DNA from: an uncultured Bacteroidales bacterium | Lineage (GTDB): Bacteria; Bacteroidota; Bacteroidia; Bacteroidales; Muribaculaceae | Length of the DNA stretch: 64,000 nucleotides | Direction: 5' to 3' | Assembly (NCBI GenBank): GCA_902786725.1 | Contig: CADADP010000002.1 | Coordinates: forward strand, 1 to 64,000 | In this document: positions 34,699 to 42,183 of the stretch, piece after piece | Numbering within the stretch: position 1 is the first letter of the stretch | Layout: each line of letters opens with the position of its first letter | Program-made: the position numbers and the translations under genes | Notes under the pieces: generated by a model | Told to the model about the DNA's origin: nothing | Database searches by the model: none | Seen by the model: only the letters and a program-made list of their open reading frames with translations

Positions 34699-37600
34699 TT
34701 ACTTCACCACCTTCACGGCACGCTTAGTGCCATCGGTATAAGTAATCACCATCACGTTCACGCCACTGAACGCATCCTTACCCTCAACACCCTGCAGGTT
34801 GTAGTATTTCACAGCCTTCACGGTCTTGCTGGTGTTCACGTCGCTAACACCGCTTGCGGGGTTCTCGAGCAGCACCAGGAAGTAGTTGCTGTTGGCGTTC
34901 GGATCGTCGGTGAGCATCTTGCGCTTAGCCAGAGCGGCGCGTGCCTTCTGGGCCTTAGCAGCCTTGATAGCCTTCTTTTGCTTCAGGCTCACCTTGGCGG
35001 GAGCTGCTTCCTCTTCCTCGGGGCTCTCCCACTCTTCCTTAATCTTGAACACCGTCAATGCCTCATACTGAACGCCTTCCTCTAAGTTCACTTCTTCTCC
35101 AAGGTAAGAAGTGTCGTAGTCAACCGGAGCGCTTGTGCCTGCGGCATCTCCATAGAGCTTGCCTCCCTTGTAGTAGAACTTGGCGTAGCCTATTTCGTTA
35201 GAGTAAGCCACGATTTCCTCTGCCAGGTCGTATTCGAAGATAACCCACTCGTCCACCTCGGCATCAAGTGCCTCGGGAACTGAAGTGACTGCGATATTCG
35301 GATTCAGCAGCACTCCGTCGATGATGCCGGTGATAGTTCCGGCTGCGATAGCGGTGGCACCCTTGAGGGCGTTGTAGCCTTCCTCGTTGTCGCTGAAGTC
35401 GAGCTCAACCCACGACGGATAGAACACGTATGTGCCCATACCGTATTCGCTCAGGTCCATCTCTTCGTAGTAGTTGTCGGTAACATACATCTCGCGACTC
35501 TTGTCGTCGGCGAACATGATGTAGAGGTCTTCACCTATCATCACCTCTTGTCCGTCTTCTGAGTAGTAGAGCAGGTCGCTCAGGTACTGTCCTTCGGGCT
35601 CCACTTCCACTCCTTCGATATCGAGCAGATAAAGTTCGGGAACGCCGTTATAGTACTGGCCAAAGATTCCGGCAACCGACACTACGGTACCCTCTTCCAC
35701 CTCCTCGGGCAACAGTTGATAGCCGTACTTATCATAAAGCTGTACCTGTGCGCCCGACTCGTCAACAATGAAGTAGTTGTTGCCATTCTTGGTCAGCGTC
35801 ACTTCGGCCACGTAAACCGCGTCGTTCTTGTAGAGACCGCTGTTAAGGTCGGCGATAGTGGCATCCACATAGTAGAGCTCGTCTTCGTCGGTAATGTCGC
35901 GAACCGTCACATTGTCCAGGCTGGTCACGCCACTGATTCCCTTCACCTCAGGGAACTCCTTGAAGTACTCATAATCCACCTTAATCTCGCCGTTGAGGAA
36001 CTGATAATCCTCAAGTGCCAAGCCTGTGTTGTAGAACTGGATAGCGTTGTCGCCCTCGCGCACATACATCTGCTTGTTGCCATTGTCGCTGTCGGCAAAG
36101 AGCACCACAGCGTCGGTGAGCTTCAGGTTGATCTTAGCCTTAGCCTCGGTGAGTTTCACCAGGTCGGCGATAGTTGCGTCGGTATAGGTGTCGGGGTCGG
36201 GTGTCACCGAACCGCCTTCAGCGTTGAATTTCACATCGTCCACGCACCAGGTTGCATAGTTGGCATCCTCGGTTGCGTAGTAGCGGAATGCGATGTAGTA
36301 GGTTCCGTCATATGCTGCAAGGTTCAACTTGCCACTCTCGGCCCACTCGCTGTATCCGCTCTCGGGAGCCACGGCCAGCGTGGGATTCAGCTTAGCCTTA
36401 GTTGTGGCGGTAGCGGGATCGGGTGTGTCGAGCACATAAACCTCAAGAGTGGTTGTGGTGCTGCTATAGCCGTTGACCTGTGTGCGGAACGTGAGGTTCT
36501 TGTCGCTGGCATCCTTAATGTTCAGAGCCGGCGAAATCAGCCACTGGTCAAACGGAGGAGTTGTTCCCTTGTAACCGGTCATTGCGGCATAGCCGTTGTT
36601 CTGATATGCGGCCTTGTACCAAGCCTTGTCGCCACTCACCTGAGCCTGCGTCCAGTTGGCCGGAATTTCAGTCTCAAAACCCTCGTCGAGTTTGCTCACC
36701 GCACCGCTCGGATCGGGATCGGGGGTTGTTCCGCCCTGGCCCTTGAACTCAAGGGGCAACAGCTGATACACCACGTCGCCGCCCTTAGGCTGATAAGAGC
36801 CCACGATGCCATAAACGTCGTAGTCGGCATCGTCGGTGGGAGCGGTCACGCCGAAGCGGTCAAAGTAGGGAGCATTCATTGTGCTGATGCTCACAAGCTT
36901 GTTCTCGGCATCCACCTTCACACCCTTTATCACCACATACTTGCCAAAGTTGGCGTGGTTCACACCGTTAATGGCGATTTCCTCGGCTGTTACGCTCTCG
37001 CTCTTGCTCGATGCGCTGAAATTACTCGGATTCTTCATCTCGGGCTCGCCACTGTAGGTGGTCTTCTCGCCGCTGAATCCTGCCGGTATCACGTCGCCCA
37101 TATTGTAGGTTTGGTTCACATTGCCATATATCAGCAAATAGCCGGTAGCGTCCTTCACATACAGGTAGTTGCCCTTCTGGGCCAGTGTTGTCACAGTGTT
37201 GTCGAATGTAACACTGCTACCGTCTTCCAGCACGTTGAACTTAGCGATGGTCATATCGCCCGGTTGCGGGTCGGGATCGGGGGTTGTGCCACCTGCTTTC
37301 TTGAACTCAAGGGGCATCACCTGATACACCACGTCGCCGCCCTTAGGCTGATAAGAGCCTATGATGCCAATCACGTCGTAGTCGGCTCCGTCGGTTGGAG
37401 CAGTCACGCCGAAGCGGTCATAATAAGCTGCGGTCAAGGCAGCACCTTTGCTCAGCATCTTGCTCTCGGTATCCACCTTCACACCCTGAATTTCCACATA
37501 CTTGCCAAACGTGTAGTGGCCCACTTCGTCTAATGTGATGATTTCGGTATAGACGGTCTCTGATTTGGTCGAAGCGTTGAAGTTCGTGGGGTTAGTCATC

Positions 37601-38334
37601 TCTGGCTCGCCACTATAGGTGGTCTTGGTGCCGCTGAATCCTGCCGGAATCACGTCGCCCATCTTGTAGGTCTGACCCACATTGCCGTAAACCAGCATAC
37701 ACCCTGTTGCATCCTTCACATACAGGTAGTTCCCTTTCTGGGCAAGCACTGTAACAGGATTGTCGAATGTAACGGTAGTGCCATCAGCCTGTTCCTCGAA
37801 AATCTTAATCGACATGTTGTGAGTTTCGGGGTCCGGGTCGGGGTCGGGGTCGGGAGTAACGCTACCGCCGGCACCTTCGGTCACCACAAACTGTGTGAAG
37901 TCGAACTGGCCTGCTTTGGTGGCGCCATCACTTCCGTACTCAGCGTTCGAGCCGCAAGTGAACGTCACACTCTTAGCGTTTCCGGTCCAGGTAACCACCT
38001 CATCTCCGGCGCTCTGTGTAGCAATTGTCCCTGCGCTTGCCGTAATCTCAGCAAGGCGTTGCTTGCCCTTGTTCGACAGGGTGAACACCACCTTGGTGAA
38101 GTTCTCACCCGTAGTCTCAATCTTGAACGTACCTCCGGCATAGATGCGGAGGTCATTCGATGTCGTGTTGAGCGTTGCGGCCGTACTTCCACCATCGGTG
38201 GTGAAAGTGTAGGTCCCGCTCTTTGCACTCGCGGCACTGGCCGCAAACAGGTCGGCGCAATTAAATGTAATCTCGCCTGCCCATGCCATTGTGGCAAACA
38301 TCGCCGCCACAAGCAGTGTAAAGAATTTTCTCAT
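34699..38334 (-). CDS. Multidomain secreted protein with duplicated OB-like modules and choice-of-anchor J domain
   Basis: This 1211-aa protein has a signal peptide (MRKFFTLLVAAMFATMAWA). A first beta domain (about 20-160) is followed by two nearly identical OB-like modules of about 186 residues each, joined by Pro-Asp linkers (PDPDPDPD). Each contains QKGNYLYVKDATG, GFSG.KTTYSGEPEM and GSYQPKGGDVVYQ. A choice-of-anchor J domain follows (LDEGFETEIPANWTQ, FDQWLISPALNI), then further OB-like modules and acidic beta-rich segments. Just before the end is an abrupt Lys/Ala-rich basic segment (KQKKAIKAAKAQKARAALAK), then a sorting-like tail (YYNLQGV and VMVITYTDGTKRAVKVVK). It should be surface-exposed or released; the ligand is unknown. 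The start has a clean signal peptide. Confidence 0.87.
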   Translation of the reverse strand: MRKFFTLLVAAMFATMAWAGEITFNCADLFAASAASAKSGTYTFTTDGGSTAATLNTTSNDLRIYAGGTFKIETTGENFTKVVFTLSNKGKQRLAEITASAGTIATQSAGDEVVTWTGNAKSVTFTCGSNAEYGSDGATKAGQFDFTQFVVTEGAGGSVTPDPDPDPDPETHNMSIKIFEEQADGTTVTFDNPVTVLAQKGNYLYVKDATGCMLVYGNVGQTYKMGDVIPAGFSGTKTTYSGEPEMTNPTNFNASTKSETVYTEIITLDEVGHYTFGKYVEIQGVKVDTESKMLSKGAALTAAYYDRFGVTAPTDGADYDVIGIIGSYQPKGGDVVYQVMPLEFKKAGGTTPDPDPQPGDMTIAKFNVLEDGSSVTFDNTVTTLAQKGNYLYVKDATGYLLIYGNVNQTYNMGDVIPAGFSGEKTTYSGEPEMKNPSNFSASSKSESVTAEEIAINGVNHANFGKYVVIKGVKVDAENKLVSISTMNAPYFDRFGVTAPTDDADYDVYGIVGSYQPKGGDVVYQLLPLEFKGQGGTTPDPDPSGAVSKLDEGFETEIPANWTQAQVSGDKAWYKAAYQNNGYAAMTGYKGTTPPFDQWLISPALNIKDASDKNLTFRTQVNGYSSTTTTLEVYVLDTPDPATATTKAKLNPTLAVAPESGYSEWAESGKLNLAAYDGTYYIAFRYYATEDANYATWCVDDVKFNAEGGSVTPDPDTYTDATIADLVKLTEAKAKINLKLTDAVVLFADSDNGNKQMYVREGDNAIQFYNTGLALEDYQFLNGEIKVDYEYFKEFPEVKGISGVTSLDNVTVRDITDEDELYYVDATIADLNSGLYKNDAVYVAEVTLTKNGNNYFIVDESGAQVQLYDKYGYQLLPEEVEEGTVVSVAGIFGQYYNGVPELYLLDIEGVEVEPEGQYLSDLLYYSEDGQEVMIGEDLYIMFADDKSREMYVTDNYYEEMDLSEYGMGTYVFYPSWVELDFSDNEEGYNALKGATAIAAGTITGIIDGVLLNPNIAVTSVPEALDAEVDEWVIFEYDLAEEIVAYSNEIGYAKFYYKGGKLYGDAAGTSAPVDYDTSYLGEEVNLEEGVQYEALTVFKIKEEWESPEEEEAAPAKVSLKQKKAIKAAKAQKARAALAKRKMLTDDPNANSNYFLVLLENPASGVSDVNTSKTVKAVKYYNLQGVEGKDAFSGVNVMVITYTDGTKRAVKVVK
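36743..37815 (-). repeat. Tandem 558-base duplication inside the 1211-aa protein gene
   Basis: Two copies, about 36743-37251 and 37301-37815, are offset by 558 bases (186 codons). They encode the paired OB-like modules and share long identical stretches, for example the TTGAACTCAAGGGGCA block at 36743 and 37301 and the segment encoding GSYQPKGGDVVYQ. The high DNA similarity suggests a recent duplication or continuing gene conversion. Confidence 0.85.
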
Positions 38335-38474
38335 AAATCGAATCTTTAATTTGTTTAAAAAGGTTTATATATCAGTTTATATCCTGTCCGGTCACTTAGT
38401 TATAGTAGCAGTAACTTAGTAATATCTCGCTATTTCCTGGATGTATATAGTTTCGCAAGTTATGAAATTCTGCG

Positions 38475-38482
38475 CAAATTTA
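38475..38482 (-). promoter_or_regulatory. -7 element for the 1211-aa protein gene
   Basis: The minus strand reads TAAATTTG, 141 bases before the start codon, giving a leader of about 130 bases. No good -33 TTTG is found. The leader shows no obvious riboswitch. Confidence 0.4.
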
Positions 38483-38622
38483 AGCATTAAATTCCACTTA
38501 ACCGACAATTTATGCGTTAAAAAACACCTCAATACGCCACATTTTCCACTCGTCTTGCGCATATTTCAGTCTTATTCCACCACCGGCCACTCCATCCTAA
38601 CCACTCCGGCGGCATATAGTGC

Positions 38623-38655
38623 GAGCGCCCGCAGAACACACGTCTGTGGGCACTC
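38623..38655 (-). terminator. Hairpin after frr
   Basis: GAGTGCCC and GGGCGCTC arms on the minus strand pair with a T-G wobble that would be a mismatch on the plus strand, so the hairpin belongs to the minus-strand frr transcript. No T-run follows, so termination efficiency is uncertain. Confidence 0.4.
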
Positions 38656-38689
38656 AATATCCGGTTTTGCGCGCCTTGCGCCTTATTCA

Positions 38690-39250
38690 CTACACCGTTA
38701 GGATCTCTTTCTCCTTTGCGGCAAACACCTCGTCGATTTTCTTCAGATACTTATCGTGAAGTTTCTGCACTTTCTCCTCAGCGTCTTTCTCCACATCCTC
38801 GGGCATACCTTCCTTCACGGCTTTCTTCAAGCCCTCGATAGCCTCTCGACGAGCGTTGCGAACACTCACCTTGCCCTTTTCGCTCTCGGCCTTGCTATCC
38901 TTCACCAGCTGCTTGCGGCGCTCCTCGGTCAGTGGCGGTATGTTCAGGCGTATCACCTCTCCGTTGTTCTCGGGCATAATGCCCACATTGGAGTCGATAA
39001 GAGCCTTCTCTATCACCTTAAACATACTCTTCTCCCAAGGCACAATCGCTATGGTGCGAGCATCAGGCGTGGTCACATTTGCCACATTGTCGATAGGCAC
39101 CTGGCTACCATAGTAATCCACTCGAACTCCGGCTATTATCTTAACGTTGGCCTTGCCGGCACGAATACGAGCCAGCGCATCGTCGAGATAATTCACCGCC
39201 TCATTCATCTTTTTCTCGGCGGCATCCAAGTAAAATTTCACGTCATTCAT
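38690..39250 (-). CDS. frr: Ribosome recycling factor
   Basis: This 186-aa protein has the length and sequence of RRF: it begins MNDVKFYLDAAEKKMNEAVN and contains the conserved RAGKANVKII, YYGSQVPIDNVANV, PWEKSMFKVIEKAL, NVGIMPENNGEVIRLNIPPL and LTEERRKQLVK motifs, then a long helical stretch. With EF-G it splits the ribosome after termination so it can be reused. It has its own full promoter and appears to be a single-gene unit. Confidence 0.97.
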   Translation of the reverse strand: MNDVKFYLDAAEKKMNEAVNYLDDALARIRAGKANVKIIAGVRVDYYGSQVPIDNVANVTTPDARTIAIVPWEKSMFKVIEKALIDSNVGIMPENNGEVIRLNIPPLTEERRKQLVKDSKAESEKGKVSVRNARREAIEGLKKAVKEGMPEDVEKDAEEKVQKLHDKYLKKIDEVFAAKEKEILTV

Positions 39251-39322
39251 AGTTATCTGTTTTTAAAATTATTGTTTCTGTTTCTATTGTATTCAAGTTT
39301 CTGATAGCCAACTTAACCACCG

Positions 39323-39354
39323 CAAATTTAACACAATCTCCATTCATTTCCAAA
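39323..39354 (-). promoter_or_regulatory. Promoter of frr
   Basis: On the minus strand TTTG (39351-39354), 20 bases, TAAATTTG (39323-39330): a full match to the Bacteroidetes promoter, with a leader of about 65 bases. Confidence 0.75.
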
Positions 39355-39479
39355 TAATCCTCGCCTATTTCGGCCTCCATTCAAGCCTTTCTCCATGGCG
39401 CGGCCTCCTTATTTGCGATTCATTGTCAATGATGGCGCACCCTGCAAATTATCTCGAGATAACTAAGCGCCACTTTTAA

Positions 39480-40172
39480 TCACATCCGTGTGTCAAGGTG
39501 CAGAATGGTCTGTACAAACATCAGGTCACGTATCTCGTTACGGTAAATCTCCATGTCGTCGTAAGCCGTATTGGCACTGCGCAGTATCACCATATTGGGG
39601 TCGGTGTGACGCCGCACATATTTCACAAGCCGATAATCGTCGAGCAGCACCACATAGATTTGTCCCCAGAAGATTTGGTGGATATTGCTGAGCTCTTTCA
39701 CCGCGATGTAGTCGCCGGGCTGTATCACCGGGTACATACTGTCGCCGCTCACACGCACTATCCGGCAGTTTTGGTTCACCAGGTCGGGCAAGTCTATTCT
39801 GCCCACTATCTGCTCGTCGGCAAACATCATGGCCCGAGGCATCGTGCCGGCTGTCACATCGATGTCATAGACCGGAACACCCGGACCTCCAGAACCGAGT
39901 TTCACCTCATCGCGCGCCACATCCACCGTACTGGCCTGCAACCGGGGCTTGGCATACGGCAGGTCGGTGCCGTCGCACAACCACTCCTTCGACACTCCCA
40001 GATTCACCACTATCCGGTTAATCAGCGCGTCGCTTATGGGTAAATGACCATTAATATACTTCGACAGATTCGACGCGTCAACGCCTATGCGCTCGGCAAA
40101 CTCCACCTGCTTGTAACGCATCTCCTTCATCAGATACCGCACTCGTGCAGCTATTTCTTCTTGTGTTCCCAT
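39480..40172 (-). CDS. XRE-family repressor with LexA/S24 peptidase-like domain
   Basis: This 230-aa protein joins a helix-turn-helix DNA-binding domain to an S24 domain. The helix-turn-helix lies at about 15-55 (KQVEFAERIGVDASNLSKYI). The S24 domain (about 100-225) has the nucleophile in VSGDSMYPVIQPGDYIAVKE and a lysine in RLVKYVRR that could complete the Ser-Lys dyad. Between them, around residues 90-105, is a flexible Gly-rich linker. Phage CI-like and LexA-like proteins of this type repress genes until DNA damage triggers self-cleavage. A perfect palindrome covers the promoter of this gene, so autorepression is very likely. Neighbouring genes are not phage-like. Confidence 0.88.
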   Translation of the reverse strand: MGTQEEIAARVRYLMKEMRYKQVEFAERIGVDASNLSKYINGHLPISDALINRIVVNLGVSKEWLCDGTDLPYAKPRLQASTVDVARDEVKLGSGGPGVPVYDIDVTAGTMPRAMMFADEQIVGRIDLPDLVNQNCRIVRVSGDSMYPVIQPGDYIAVKELSNIHQIFWGQIYVVLLDDYRLVKYVRRHTDPNMVILRSANTAYDDMEIYRNEIRDLMFVQTILHLDTRM

Positions 40173-40200
40173 TGTTACTTTGATTTATTGGTTTATGCCA

Positions 40201-40232
40201 CAAAATTACAACAATAATTGGCGAAAAACAAA
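40201..40232 (-). promoter_or_regulatory. Promoter of the S24 repressor gene
   Basis: On the minus strand TTTG (40229-40232), 20 bases, TAATTTTG (40201-40208): a full consensus promoter 29 bases before the start codon. Confidence 0.8.
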
Positions 40233-40248
40233 TTTTTCGCCAATTATT
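40213..40248. promoter_or_regulatory. Perfect palindromic operator over the S24 repressor promoter
   Basis: Arms AATAATTGGCGAAAAA (40213-40228) and its exact reverse complement (40233-40248) flank a four-base centre that is the -33 TTTG box itself. A dimeric repressor bound here would block RNA polymerase. Since the arms span the promoter of the adjacent helix-turn-helix gene, it is most likely its own operator. Confidence 0.75.
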
Positions 40249-40283
40249 TTACCATTTCCCCTTTATATTTGTCTATCGCCCGG

Positions 40284-40976
40284 TTAGCGCCGCGCCAGGT
40301 CGAATCCCACACGCACCCCATCGAACTGCTTGCTCAGGTCACCCACCGTCTGGAGCGTGGAGTTGCCGCTGAGCTTGGCCACAGTCTGCAGCACCGACAG
40401 CAGCTTCTTCGATTCAAAAGTCAGGCCAATGCCATTGGTGGTTCGTGTCAGGTAGCCGGTGACATTGAGCAGGCCGCCCAGCATCTGCATCTTCAGCGCG
40501 CAGTTGCTCTTGTCGTAGGTATATGTTCCACTCAGTGGCATCCCGTCCAACTTCCCGCTGAAACGCCCATCTTGGGTAAACGTCAGTTGGGTATTGGCTG
40601 CGCTGATACCCACACCGGAATACGCCGATTTCAACTTCTCATTCACGTTGGCCGCCGCTACACTTCCGCCGGCCTTCGCAAGCAGGTTCTCGCTCGTGAA
40701 TGCGCATGCGGGTGCCGCGTAACTCCAGTTTCCGTAAAGTTCAGTCTCATCCAGTTTCACACTGCCTATCACCAGATTAAGCAGGCCGTTAACGGAGTTC
40801 TGATTGGCTATGCCTTTCACCACGCTTCCCAGTATCTCGCCCAGGCCTCCGCCCACAGCGCCGGTGCCCGTGCCGGTGTTTCCCACGCCACTCAGTAGCC
40901 CTTGCGTGCCGCATCCCGTGGCCATCACAGCCACCGCGGCAATCATTGCAATAAATATCTTTTTCATATTTTCCAT
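40284..40976 (-). CDS. DUF4923-like lipoprotein
   Basis: This 230-aa protein has a lipoprotein signal: a hydrophobic helix ending in AVMATGC, with the cysteine at residue 22. The mature part resembles the Bacteroidetes family DUF4923: a Gly-rich N-terminus (GVGNTGTGTGAVGGGLGEIL), a helical segment, GNWSYAAPACAFTSENLLAKAGG, GRFSGKLDGMPLSGTYTYD, and a C-terminal barrel-like run of beta strands. The family name is from memory. Function is unknown, but an outer-membrane-anchored periplasmic protein is expected. A methionine at 40967 (MKKIF) is an alternative start that gives a more typical lipoprotein signal. Confidence 0.83.
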   Translation of the reverse strand: MENMKKIFIAMIAAVAVMATGCGTQGLLSGVGNTGTGTGAVGGGLGEILGSVVKGIANQNSVNGLLNLVIGSVKLDETELYGNWSYAAPACAFTSENLLAKAGGSVAAANVNEKLKSAYSGVGISAANTQLTFTQDGRFSGKLDGMPLSGTYTYDKSNCALKMQMLGGLLNVTGYLTRTTNGIGLTFESKKLLSVLQTVAKLSGNSTLQTVGDLSKQFDGVRVGFDLARR

Positions 40977-41021
40977 TATTTATAATTATTTCAACTTTTT
41001 CATTAATTGCTAACCGCTCTG

Positions 41022-41029
41022 CAAAGATA
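41022..41029 (-). promoter_or_regulatory. -7 element for the DUF4923-like gene
   Basis: The minus strand reads TATCTTTG, 46 bases before the start codon. No -33 box is seen at the usual distance. Confidence 0.5.
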
Positions 41030-41232
41030 GTAATTTTAACCCACCAGTCCCCCCTTCATCCGTCACCTTTTTTACCAACGTTGCCACCTACGGCACAAAC
41101 ACCCCGTATTTTCCTACGTAGCCGGCCGTGACGACTTCCGCTCGTAAAACACAGCCAAAACTTTCTCCCCATATTTCAACTTTCAATCATTATTTTTCCG
41201 TAACTTTACACAAAATTTAATCATCAGCATTT

Positions 41233-42183
41233 ATGCGAAAAGTTATAGCAATAGGAGAATGTGTGCTCGACACCATTTTCAGGGGCTCACAACCCGAACG
41301 CTCTTTCGTGGGCGGACGCATAATGAACGCGGCCGCATCGCTGGCTTCGGCAGGAGTGCCGGTCGAAGCCGTTAGTGAGTGCGGGCGCGACGGCGTGGGC
41401 GACATCATAGTAAACTTCCTTGAATCAAAACACGTTAGCGTGCGCTCCATCGACCGATTCACCGACGGGCACACCGCATTGTCGGCAATATTTCCGGCCG
41501 GAGACAATAGCCAAGAAGCACGCATAATCAACTATGGCTCATACCCTCCCGACCGCTTCGACGTGGTGTGGCCGCGTATCAATCAAGACGACATCATCAT
41601 CTTTGGCTCGCTCTACTCGGTGGAGCCTCAGCAGCGCGAACGACTCTTTGAACTTATCACACACGCTGTGGAGCGGAAGGCCATAATAGTGTATCTGCCG
41701 GGATTCCAGCACGGCATCAGCGTACGCATCACCCATGTAATGCCGGCAATACTCGAAAATCTGGAAATCAGCAACATAGTCATCACACACGACCGCGACA
41801 TTCGCCTCATTTTCCCGGGCGAGACCGGCACCGAGGCCTACCGAAACCACTTTGAGTTCTACTGCCAAAACCTGCTGCACGTCAATTCCGACTTCAGCAC
41901 TTCGCTACACCACCGTGGCGACACTCAATCATCGCCGGCACCGGCCACCGCGCCAGGGAACCCGCTCGGTTGGCAAGCAGGACTCACCGCCGGACTGGTT
42001 CACGCCATCATCACTCTGGGCATCACACGCGACAACATCGACGCCCTGCACAGCAGCATGTGGAGCAACATCCTTTCCCGGGCGCTACAATGGGCAAACG
42101 CCTGCGACTTGCCGGCAAGCAACTGCATCCCCGCCAACTTCGCCGCTCAAATCGCGTCTAACTCCAATCCCGCGCAACTATGA
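41233..42183 (+). CDS. PfkB-family protein, probably catalytically degenerate
   Basis: This 316-aa protein starts like a ribokinase/PfkB sugar kinase: IAIGECVLDTIF, then the glycine-rich SFVGGRIMNAAASLASAG and ECGRDGVGDIIVNFLESKHV. The C-terminal signature that should hold the catalytic base (consensus TGAGDxFxAG) reads PGNPLGWQAGL here, with no aspartate in the expected place. The ATP-site neighbourhood is also altered. It may therefore be a pseudokinase or bind a sugar without phosphorylating it. A weak promoter-like TAACTTTA (41201-41208) precedes it. Its stop codon overlaps the next start (ATGA), which points to translational coupling with the TPR-GDPD gene. Confidence 0.82.
   Translation: MRKVIAIGECVLDTIFRGSQPERSFVGGRIMNAAASLASAGVPVEAVSECGRDGVGDIIVNFLESKHVSVRSIDRFTDGHTALSAIFPAGDNSQEARIINYGSYPPDRFDVVWPRINQDDIIIFGSLYSVEPQQRERLFELITHAVERKAIIVYLPGFQHGISVRITHVMPAILENLEISNIVITHDRDIRLIFPGETGTEAYRNHFEFYCQNLLHVNSDFSTSLHHRGDTQSSPAPATAPGNPLGWQAGLTAGLVHAIITLGITRDNIDALHSSMWSNILSRALQWANACDLPASNCIPANFAAQIASNSNPAQL

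Noticed and set aside
35716..37533. A 605-codon open frame on the plus strand inside the 1211-aa secreted-protein gene
   Set aside because: It is antisense to a gene with a signal peptide, clear domains and a sorting tail. Its translation is a composition shadow (Val/Ala/His-rich, no motif) and includes antisense copies of the internal duplication.
37790..37870. GT-rich tandem repeat around 37830 as a slipped-strand switch
   Set aside because: It is the Pro-Asp linker codon repeat (GGGTCG units), in frame and without evidence of length change that would alter expression.
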